Shown here: one piece after another, positions 1-5,747 of the stretch
Position numbering within the stretch: the stretch's first letter is position 1
How the letters are laid out: each line of letters starts with the position of its first letter
Source of the DNA: Melioribacteraceae bacterium
GTDB taxonomy: Bacteria > Bacteroidota > Ignavibacteria > Ignavibacteriales > Melioribacteraceae
Direction of reading: 5' to 3'
Assembly (NCBI GenBank): GCA_026987055.1
Contig: JALSNL010000018.1
Location: 1 to 5,747, forward strand
DNA: 5,747 nt
Notes under the pieces: generated by a model
Told to the model about the DNA's origin: nothing
What the model saw: the letters and a program-made list of their open reading frames with translations, nothing else
Database searches by the model: none
Position numbers and translations under genes: made by a program

Positions 1-2339
1 GCATCTAGTTCTTTCGCAAATTTTTTGGTAATAATTCCATCACAAAATAGAACCCGTCCTTCTAACTCTTTTTCAAAATAAGGTTTTAAATGTCTAACCG
101 TGTCTGTATATTCGGTAAATAATACTATCTTTCTTTTGGGATTTGTTTCTTTGCTTAATACTTTTTTTATAGTTTTTAAAACGGCTTCACGTTTCGGGTC
201 ATTTTTAATAATATTTAAATCCTTAATTTCTTGTGCAATCTTTTCAAATAACTCTATGTCGTTCTTAATATCATTGATAAATTCCTTTTTAAATTGAAAA
301 GTATTGATGTCATATATTTTGGTGTACTTTGGTTTTGTACGATTTACAGCGTTTTTTTCAAATTCTTCTAGTGCTTCTTTAATTGCTTCGTAAGTAAAAT
401 CATCTGCATCATCAGAATCATCATAAATATTTTCAATTACTTTTCTGTCTAATACATATTTACCGGACTTTTCAATAAATGACAACACCATTTTATTGGT
501 ACGCAAAAAGCGTTGAATACTTTTTTCAAAAGCACCAAAAGAACTTTCAAAACGTTTTACCAATAAACGCCTCATAAAATCATACAAGTTACGCTGTTGT
601 TGAAATACTCTGTTGTCATCTTCCGATAGTTTATCTTCATCTTTCTTTTGACTTTCATATTCATTTGGCTTATAAATAGCTCCTTTGAAACGTCCGGTTT
701 CAGAAAAATAATCACGTATTATTCTGTTATAAAAATCGGATTGTTCCGGTGATAATTCATAAAACTGTTCTTCCGGATCTTTTACTTCAGAAAGGTTGCT
801 TATTTCCTTTTTGTACTCAAAATCTGTTTTTAGATCTAATCGGTTTCTTCTTATAACCACCGGTGTAATGATGCTTTTTATATCATTAGCCATTGCTTGA
901 ACATTAGCCCTTACGATGGCGATATCAATGGGAGGTTTTAAACCAAACATCTTTTCGTAATCACGTTCAGCTTTTCTTCGCTTTTCCGGATTATTTGAAT
1001 TGTGATTTTTTAAAATATTAGATAAACGTTTAAATCTATAATTGTAAGCATTAAATCTACCTTCTAAATCGGCTTCGATAGTAATACCGGAAGCACCGGG
1101 AACAATAAAAAGTTTTAATAACGAAAAAACATCTGCCGGCGAGTTGTTAAAAGGTGTTGCACTCAACAAAATTACTTGCTTTCCTCTGCAAATATCCATT
1201 AACGCTTCATAAGCTGCTGTATCTTGATTTCTAAATTTATGAGCTTCGTCAACTATTATCACTTCATATTCCAGATTGTTTTTTTGAATACTTTCGGCAA
1301 CAGCTTCGAGATTTCCTGAACTTTCTATATCCCAATTGTAAAGCTTGAATTTATTCCAATATTCCCACCAACCGGAATTTTCTTTTTTGTTTCCAATCAA
1401 TCCCGGGGGACAAAGTATTAGCCCTCTTTTACCTAATTGATTGGCAATTAATGAAGCAATTACGGATTTTCCTAAACCAACAACATCGGCTATGATAACG
1501 CCATTATAGGTTTCGATAACATTGAGTGCTTGGTTTACAGCATCTAACTGATATTGGTATTTTTCAAAACCATTTTCATCTAACAGTCTTGTTATGGCAT
1601 CGTTTATTTTTTTGGCTTCTTGAAGTTCTATATAGGTTTTTAGAATTAAAGCATACGCCTCAAAAGGTGTGATTAATGATGCTTGACTTTTGTTTTTTAG
1701 AAAATCTATAATAATTTTTTTGCCGTTTTCTGCTTCTGTTATTGGGACTGCTGTTTCCCAAAGCTCATCAAAATAAGCTTCGGCAGTATCAAATCCATAG
1801 TCTTTTATTTCTACATTAAATTCCTCTTGACCGTGTAATCCGGCTTTGGTTAAATTACTGCTTCCTGTAATAAATTCTCCTTTTACATTAAATAAATCTT
1901 GGTATTGATTATCTAACTGAAACAAATAAAGCTTGGCGTGATTTGGTTTTAAAGTTTTACGAATAATTAACCTGTCTTCTTCTAACAAATGAATAAAAAA
2001 TTCCAGTTGATTGTAAAATTCTTCATTATCCATCTCGGCATTGTTAATGGCAAAACCCATTGATTTGATAAATTGCGAAAAATGTTCTTCTTGACTTAAA
2101 CTATCGTCTTGCAAGCCAATTTCTACAATGGTGCTTAAATACTTATCTACCTGTAAGCCTACTAATATTTTTAGGGTAACATTCGGATTGTCTTGTAGTT
2201 TTTTATAGATCTCCTGCCAACCCGAAAAATAGAAAAAGCCAACCAAAAATTTTAATTCCTGACTAGCGGAAATCAATTTTTCCAAACGCTTTTTTAAGCT
2301 GGCGTTTTCGTTGTTGTTATTGATAAAATTATTGTTCAT
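1..2339 (-). CDS. PLD-domain SF2/SNF2-like helicase (3' end beyond the window)
   Basis: This is a probable ATP-dependent DNA translocase fused to a phospholipase D nuclease-like domain. The frame is open from an ATG at 2339 to the left edge, giving 779 visible residues and no stop. Residues 1-185 or so form the PLD module: a GFFYFSGW strand near the start, H134-A-K136, then GSSN at 159-162. The usual HKD aspartate seven residues after the histidine is Gln141; Asp143 is the nearest acid. The helicase core follows: YQYQLDAV (261-268), Walker A DVVGLGKS with Lys291, DEAH at 364-367, SATPFNN at 393-399, IRRNRLDL at 496-503, a long charged insert, and the start of the second RecA lobe at FTEYTDT (741-747). 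Motifs V and VI lie outside the window. The start lies directly after the toxin stop (TAATAAATG), with no Shine-Dalgarno and no promoter motif seen in the preceding 400 bases. Nuclease activity is inferred; a translocase using PLD only for binding is possible. Confidence 0.93.
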   Translation of the reverse strand, partial: MNNNFINNNNENASLKKRLEKLISASQELKFLVGFFYFSGWQEIYKKLQDNPNVTLKILVGLQVDKYLSTIVEIGLQDDSLSQEEHFSQFIKSMGFAINNAEMDNEEFYNQLEFFIHLLEEDRLIIRKTLKPNHAKLYLFQLDNQYQDLFNVKGEFITGSSNLTKAGLHGQEEFNVEIKDYGFDTAEAYFDELWETAVPITEAENGKKIIIDFLKNKSQASLITPFEAYALILKTYIELQEAKKINDAITRLLDENGFEKYQYQLDAVNQALNVIETYNGVIIADVVGLGKSVIASLIANQLGKRGLILCPPGLIGNKKENSGWWEYWNKFKLYNWDIESSGNLEAVAESIQKNNLEYEVIIVDEAHKFRNQDTAAYEALMDICRGKQVILLSATPFNNSPADVFSLLKLFIVPGASGITIEADLEGRFNAYNYRFKRLSNILKNHNSNNPEKRRKAERDYEKMFGLKPPIDIAIVRANVQAMANDIKSIITPVVIRRNRLDLKTDFEYKKEISNLSEVKDPEEQFYELSPEQSDFYNRIIRDYFSETGRFKGAIYKPNEYESQKKDEDKLSEDDNRVFQQQRNLYDFMRRLLVKRFESSFGAFEKSIQRFLRTNKMVLSFIEKSGKYVLDRKVIENIYDDSDDADDFTYEAIKEALEEFEKNAVNRTKPKYTKIYDINTFQFKKEFINDIKNDIELFEKIAQEIKDLNIIKNDPKREAVLKTIKKVLSKETNPKRKIVLFTEYTDTVRHLKPYFEKELEGRVLFCDGIITKKFAKELD

Positions 2340-2345
2340 TTATTA
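2337..2345 (-). promoter_or_regulatory. Toxin-to-helicase junction, tandem stop TAATAAATG
   Basis: The AbiEii gene ends in TAA, a second in-frame TAA follows, and the helicase ATG comes immediately after. No Shine-Dalgarno sequence is visible upstream; the region is AT-rich. The spacing fits translation reinitiation or simple co-transcription, and it fixes the helicase start because upstream extension in that frame would run into the toxin gene. Coupling is inferred from spacing alone. Confidence 0.6.
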
Positions 2346-3347
2346 AATTTTCAAATTGTTATATTCGTTAATTGCTCGTTTTACTATTTCCATTAACTCT
2401 GTAAAATCGGGGCTTTGCTCGGGTATCATAAAGTTTTGCATCGTTTTATAATCGGCTTGCCAAGCGTTCAATAATTCCTCTGGCGGAATGGCATTGAGAT
2501 TTGGCGGATACAAAGTATCGTAATCTACACCTCTCATTCCGTTAAACCGTTCTCTGTGTTTTATAATCGATTGGATTAATTCTGTATTATAGGCTTTATT
2601 TTTATGTTCGCTTTGGTATATTTTGACAAGGTCGTACAAATGTCTGCTTAACCTGTTTACTCTTATTTTTTCTTTTGGTTTTTGAAATTCTTCGTGTAGC
2701 AAAAACAATTTTTCCAAAAACGTTCGTTCAGGGTTTACACAAGGTATTTCAAAAGCTTGGTCGGCAAACGGTAAGTCTTGGAATTGTTTGCCTATAAAAG
2801 ATTGTATTTTACGTTGTGTAAACGGGTCTTTTAGCGAACGACTGCCCAATTCTACTTTTACTCTTGGCAAAACATAATCGGAATAGGGGGTAACAGCCGG
2901 ATAGAAAATCAAAATGGAAACAGGATCTTGGTCGCCGTCGCCCAGATTTTCAAAACCGAATGTTACATTGGTATATCCTTTGTTTTTAAATGCTTTTTGC
3001 AAATTTTCGTAAAATGTTGTAGTAACAAATTCAAAGGATTTTTTTCGTAATTTTTTTACTTGTGATTTGCTTATTAAACCCGATTCAAAACCCAAATATT
3101 CACGGTTTAATACTAAATCAATATCTTCGGAAAAACGACTGATTATTTGCCAGGCTTTGCTTAACGAAGTGCCTCCTTTAAAAATCAAGTTTTTGGCACA
3201 ATCCATTTTAAATATAATGTCTAAGGTTTGTACAACCCACCAATCTTTTTCAACGGTAAACAAAGGCATATCTATCTGCTTTGCAGTTTCCTCTATTGCT
3301 TTAAACTTTTTTTCGTCGCTTAATTTATAAAATTCCGTTGCTGCCAT
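2343..3347 (-). CDS. AbiEii/AbiGii-type nucleotidyltransferase toxin
   Basis: This 334-residue protein belongs to the AbiEii family of DNA polymerase beta-like nucleotidyltransferases, the toxin half of type IV AbiE toxin-antitoxin pairs. The nucleotidyltransferase signature is clear: FKGGTSLSK at 56-64, followed by SEDIDL at 73-78, where Asp75 and Asp77 are the expected metal ligands. Further family blocks are KVELG at 164-168, NPERTFLEKL at 205-214 and RLSRHLYDL at 232-240, the last two lying in the helical C-terminal half. All the key residues that can be recognised are intact, so there is no sign of decay. Studied AbiEii proteins bind GTP and halt growth reversibly, and related mycobacterial MenT toxins modify tRNA 3' ends; the target here is unknown. 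The ATG lies one base after the antitoxin stop, the usual antitoxin-toxin order. It could also be a housekeeping-like relative, but the partner gene argues for a toxin. Confidence 0.93.
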   Translation of the reverse strand: MAATEFYKLSDEKKFKAIEETAKQIDMPLFTVEKDWWVVQTLDIIFKMDCAKNLIFKGGTSLSKAWQIISRFSEDIDLVLNREYLGFESGLISKSQVKKLRKKSFEFVTTTFYENLQKAFKNKGYTNVTFGFENLGDGDQDPVSILIFYPAVTPYSDYVLPRVKVELGSRSLKDPFTQRKIQSFIGKQFQDLPFADQAFEIPCVNPERTFLEKLFLLHEEFQKPKEKIRVNRLSRHLYDLVKIYQSEHKNKAYNTELIQSIIKHRERFNGMRGVDYDTLYPPNLNAIPPEELLNAWQADYKTMQNFMIPEQSPDFTELMEIVKRAINEYNNLKI

Positions 3348-3351
3348 TTTA
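3345..3351 (-). promoter_or_regulatory. Antitoxin-to-toxin junction, TAAAATG
   Basis: The AbiEi stop TAA (3351-3349) and the AbiEii ATG (3347-3345) are separated by one base. There is no Shine-Dalgarno sequence before the toxin start. Such close packing is typical of toxin-antitoxin operons and implies one transcript with linked translation; the linkage is inferred. Confidence 0.65.
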
Positions 3352-3945
3352 CAGTGCTTTTGCCATTATTTCTGCTATCCATTGCGGTGCCAATGCAATG
3401 TCGTGTTTTAAATCATTTTTATTTTCCTTTTGTAAAAGTTCTTGTATTTTTTTAAGTTCAAGTTCGGTAACTTTTCCCTTACCTATTTCTTTTAGGGCTT
3501 GTACTACCAATTTGCTTATTTTGCCTTTTAATGATAGATTTTTAGGGGTTGTTTTTATAAAACGTATGCTTTGTTTCCCTATTTTTATTGTTCTTGGCGA
3601 AGCATCGGTAAGATACACCAATTTTAAAGGTATTTGAGTAGAAAGTCCTAATATATATTGTGCATAAACTCCGGTAGGTAATAGGCGTGCTTTGTCTCTT
3701 TTTGCTACGGCAACCGCCACTTGTTCTGCCGAAGGCAATACGTATTGATTAAACAATTCGCTATATGTAGGTTTGGCATAAATACCTCTTGCCAAATGTC
3801 CTAAAACTTTCTTTTTAACTAAGCGATGTAAAGCGGTTTTTACAGCCGTTGCACTACCATATTCTCTAAAATCCTCAGTAAATAAAATACTACCTTGTTT
3901 TAGGGGTTTTATGTGTTTTAATATTTTATTTTCGGTGCTTTCCAT
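3349..3945 (-). CDS. AbiEi/DUF6088-type antitoxin and transcriptional repressor
   Basis: This is a 198-residue protein of the AbiEi antitoxin type (often annotated DUF6088), the expected partner of the AbiEii toxin that follows. Residues 1 to about 65 read as a winged helix-turn-helix: a start helix, GSILFTEDF, an ATAVKTALHRLVKKK recognition region, then a wing ending LARGIYAKP. The remaining part carries the strand-rich middle typical of AbiEi (LKLVYLTDASPRTIKIG) and a helical C-terminus ending in KAL. The start is taken as the ATG at 3945 (MESTEN). An in-frame TTG at 3960 would add five residues, but it overlaps the -7 promoter element and lies upstream of the likely transcription start. 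In studied AbiE systems the antitoxin represses its own promoter and counters the toxin without binding it directly. Repeated TGTAAC motifs around the promoter are candidate binding sites here. Confidence 0.88.
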   Translation of the reverse strand: MESTENKILKHIKPLKQGSILFTEDFREYGSATAVKTALHRLVKKKVLGHLARGIYAKPTYSELFNQYVLPSAEQVAVAVAKRDKARLLPTGVYAQYILGLSTQIPLKLVYLTDASPRTIKIGKQSIRFIKTTPKNLSLKGKISKLVVQALKEIGKGKVTELELKKIQELLQKENKNDLKHDIALAPQWIAEIMAKAL

Positions 3946-3949
3946 ACTG

Positions 3950-3979
3950 CAAAGATACAAATTGTAACTTAATATGCAA
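3950..3979 (-). promoter_or_regulatory. Bacteroidota-type promoter for the abiE-helicase unit
   Basis: On the minus strand, TTG (3979-3977) is followed 19 bases later by TATCTTTG (3957-3950). This matches the Bacteroidota consensus of TTG, a 17-23 base spacer and TAnnTTTG. It is the only match found by eye in the 166-base gap. The -7 element ends four bases before the AbiEi ATG, so transcription should begin at or next to the start codon, suggesting a leaderless message. The promoter would serve the antitoxin, the toxin and the helicase. Confidence 0.68.
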
Positions 3980-4013
3980 ATATTTGTAACTAAAATATAC
4001 TAAAAAGGTTACA
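3956..4013. promoter_or_regulatory. Candidate AbiEi operator: repeated TGTAAC boxes
   Basis: On the plus strand TTGTAACT occurs at 3962-3969 and again at 3984-3991, 22 bases apart (about two helical turns). A third box, GGTTACA at 4007-4013, is the opposite orientation, so TGTAAC (3985-3990) and GTTACA (4008-4013) form a six-base inverted repeat with a 17-base spacer. A perfect palindrome TACAA-A-TTGTA sits at 3956-3966. The boxes bracket the promoter: one between the -33 and -7 elements, one just upstream of -33, one further up. AbiEi proteins are known to bind repeats in their own promoters; assignment of these boxes to this AbiEi is inference. Confidence 0.5.
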
Positions 4014-4044
4014 GATTATTGTTTTATAGTAATAAATATTTTAA

Positions 4045-4084
4045 TTTTTTGTAATGAAAAGTGGTATCTTTTCATTGCAAAAAA
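4045..4084. repeat. 40-base inverted repeat, 17-base arms, 6-base loop
   Basis: Arms at 4045-4061 and 4068-4084 pair at 16 of 17 positions (the mismatch is 4052 with 4077) around the loop TGGTAT. A partial third copy of the right arm, CTTTTATTACAAAA, lies at 4091-4104, 23 bases further on and one base shorter. The repeat begins 27 bases after the methylase stop and lies upstream of the AbiEi promoter. It could end or stabilise the methylase message, or bind a dimeric protein. It is not a standard intrinsic terminator: in either direction the run of T comes before the stem and the run of A after it. Confidence 0.7.
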
Positions 4085-4111
4085 CAGCAACTTTTATTAC
4101 AAAATTTATTT

Positions 4112-5747
4112 TTATACCTTGTAATTGTCATATTCTTGTTGGGTTAGGTTAAAGTTGGGGTCTATGATTAGGACTTCTTTGTAAGTTAGGTTGTAGAGTT
4201 TATACACCATTATATCTATTTTATCTTCAATATTCTTCGTGTCCTGATGCTTTGATTTTTTATATAGAATATCTTTAACTAGATTCTCAATGTATTCATT
4301 ATATTCTGGAATGGGTATATTATTTAATTCTGATGTTGTTATATTTGTATTAGTACTTGTAATTTTGAAAATGTAATTGATATACTTTGAGTTTAAGACA
4401 CCCAATGAAAATAATAGATGCGAATTGTCTTCAAACAAGATAAAGTTTGTACTGTTAGCACATAATGAATTCTCAGGAATAATTGTCATAATTAATCTAA
4501 TTTTGGAATCAACACCTGTAATCCTTTGTAAAACTAATCTCTTTTTATGACGAGCAAGTGATTTTTTAGTTAATGGAATAAATTTTTCTTGTAAATAAAT
4601 AACACTTCCTTGAGATGGATTATCAGTGGTTTTATATCTCAATATTTGGGCACCAGTATATACTCTAATCCCATTATCTTTATTAAATAATTTACTATAT
4701 TTTGTCATATCTATTTCGCCAGCAAAAGCTTTGAACTTAATTCTATTTTTAGTTTTGCGAAATTTTCTTAAGAGCTCCCAAGAGTCGTTTTTAGCCATAG
4801 GTATAATCATTTTGTTTGGATATACGGCAATAATATCATCTTTGCTAATTCTAATATTAAACATATTTAACATTTTTCTTTCAGCATAGGTTTTTACAGT
4901 AAATTTATTAATAACTTGTTTGTTATTAGTTCTTTGCAATAGACTAATAGCTACACTCATCTTGACTCCTTCAAAAACTCTTCTATTTTTATCATCTCGT
5001 TCAGGAAAAGAAATAAATTCAATTGGGTTACTATTATTAAAGATATATTTCCTAGTGTTAATTGCAGTATCTTCAGCTAACACAGAATTTTGAGTAATAA
5101 GGCAAACTATACCCTGGATTTTAGCTAAAACTAAAGACAATGGTATAAAAAACTGATATAGATTCAAACGACCACCTTTAGCATACTTATAATAATTGCA
5201 GCTCAGATATTGTTCTTTTAATTCATTTCTAACCTCTCTAACTTGCACATAAGGCGGGTTTCCAATAACAATATCAAATTTTTCTACACCAAACATCCAA
5301 TACGGGTCAAACCATTCGTTGCTTTTATTGCTAAAAGGCTTCCAATCGTATAATTGTATTGCACGTTTGTTTATTCCACCGTTTGCAATCTCTTGCTTAT
5401 ATATTTTATTTTGAACTTCTTCAAAGTCTTTTTTTAGTTTTTCTTTGTCGTTGCCATAGGCTTGTAAATATTGGTTTCGTATGATTTTTAGTTGCTCTTG
5501 CAATTGGTCTGTTTGTCCAAAGTCAAAAGTACCTTGTGCTTGTTTTTCTTCCAAACCAATTAATGTATTTGCTGTAACAAATTTAAACTCCAAGTTGGGC
5601 AGGGCTTGTATGCCTCTGTTGTCGGCATCGTCTATAATGGTTTCATCAATTACCAAAGACAAAAAGCTACGCAGTTTTGAAATTTCGGAAGCAATGGGTT
5701 GTATGTCCACTCCATAAATTGAATTTTGTATTACGCCAAGTTTTCTT
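4112..5747 (-). CDS. Eco57I-class N6-adenine DNA methyltransferase, C-terminal part (5' end beyond the window)
   Basis: 544 residues are visible, from the right edge to TAA at 4112. The enzyme should transfer a methyl group from S-adenosylmethionine to adenine in a specific DNA site. Early on comes YGVDIQPIASEISKLR (visible residues 11-26), a block typical of large Eco57I-class methylases just after the cofactor-binding motif I, which is itself off the window. The catalytic motif IV is FDIVIGNPPY, with NPPY at 163-166, followed by a Rossmann-core segment ending near 275 (VFEGVKMSVAISLL). From about 320 to 500 is a TaqI-like C-terminal recognition domain (VYTGAQILRY, LVLQRITGVDSKIR, LCANSTNF, LNNIPIP). 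The tail VYKLYNLTYKEVLIIDP is typical of the family. A GTG at 5710 could be mistaken for the start but lies inside the conserved block (GVDIQP). The recognition half is markedly more AT-rich than the ends. No nuclease motif is seen in the visible part; whether the missing N-terminus has one cannot be told. Confidence 0.93.
   Translation of the reverse strand, partial: RKLGVIQNSIYGVDIQPIASEISKLRSFLSLVIDETIIDDADNRGIQALPNLEFKFVTANTLIGLEEKQAQGTFDFGQTDQLQEQLKIIRNQYLQAYGNDKEKLKKDFEEVQNKIYKQEIANGGINKRAIQLYDWKPFSNKSNEWFDPYWMFGVEKFDIVIGNPPYVQVREVRNELKEQYLSCNYYKYAKGGRLNLYQFFIPLSLVLAKIQGIVCLITQNSVLAEDTAINTRKYIFNNSNPIEFISFPERDDKNRRVFEGVKMSVAISLLQRTNNKQVINKFTVKTYAERKMLNMFNIRISKDDIIAVYPNKMIIPMAKNDSWELLRKFRKTKNRIKFKAFAGEIDMTKYSKLFNKDNGIRVYTGAQILRYKTTDNPSQGSVIYLQEKFIPLTKKSLARHKKRLVLQRITGVDSKIRLIMTIIPENSLCANSTNFILFEDNSHLLFSLGVLNSKYINYIFKITSTNTNITTSELNNIPIPEYNEYIENLVKDILYKKSKHQDTKNIEDKIDIMVYKLYNLTYKEVLIIDPNFNLTQQEYDNYKV

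Noticed and set aside
100..297. Plus-strand reading frame of 65 codons
   Set aside because: It is antisense to the helicase C-terminal lobe, and its hydrophobic sequence reflects the AT-rich complement.
2281..2339. Asparagine-rich helicase N-terminus (MNNNFINNNNEN) as a sign of a wrong start
   Set aside because: The PLD-domain strands follow soon after, and upstream in-frame extension is limited by the overlapping toxin gene; such tails are common in AT-rich genomes.
3067..3637. Two plus-strand reading frames (3067-3330, 3338-3637)
   Set aside because: They are antisense to the conserved AbiEii and AbiEi genes, with no promoter and no recognisable protein motif.
3958..3960. TTG at 3960 as the AbiEi start
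   Set aside because: It overlaps the TATCTTTG element and would lie upstream of the expected transcription start; the ATG at 3945 is a better start.
4045..4084. Intrinsic transcription terminator after the methylase
   Set aside because: The stem is AT-rich and no run of T follows it in either direction; kept only as an inverted repeat.
5708..5710. GTG at 5710 as the methylase start, giving 532 residues
   Set aside because: The frame stays open to the right edge, and the preceding codons complete the family block YGVDIQP, so this GTG encodes an internal valine.
4626..5717. Plus-strand reading frames at 4626-4889 and 5481-5717
   Set aside because: They are antisense to the methylase, whose motifs are conserved in the other strand.
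1..5747. A DISARM or classical type I restriction locus
   Set aside because: No DUF1998 protein, HsdS-like or HsdR-like gene is visible; the PLD is fused to the helicase. The flanks could change this view.

Overview
The window is AT-rich and entirely coded on the minus strand, so transcription runs from right to left. It probably comes from a member of the Bacteroidota. The support is a promoter of that phylum's form (TTG-N19-TAnnTTTG), no recognisable Shine-Dalgarno sequence ahead of any start, and the style of the proteins. Genus cannot be told from this sequence.

Layout in order of transcription: (1) 5747-4112, the C-terminal part of a large Eco57I-class N6-adenine DNA methyltransferase, whose true start lies beyond the right edge. 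(2) 4111-3946, a 166-base intergenic region with a 40-base inverted repeat, several TGTAA(C/T) motifs and one promoter. (3) 3945-3349, an AbiEi/DUF6088-type antitoxin and repressor. (4) 3347-2343, an AbiEii-type nucleotidyltransferase toxin, one base after the antitoxin stop. (5) 2339-1, a superfamily 2 (SNF2-like) helicase with an N-terminal phospholipase D nuclease-like domain. It starts three bases after the toxin stop and runs off the left edge.

Taken together this looks like part of a defence locus: an adenine methylase for self-marking and target recognition, plus a PLD-helicase that could act as the ATP-driven effector, with a type IV toxin-antitoxin pair (AbiE) between them. The helicase has no visible promoter of its own and sits in the same tightly packed unit as the toxin. 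If AbiEi represses its own promoter, as studied AbiE systems do, it would also control the helicase. Genes with these domains are individually familiar from defence islands. The regulatory wiring is the part most worth testing. No RNA genes, CRISPR array, insertion sequence or clear intrinsic terminator was seen.
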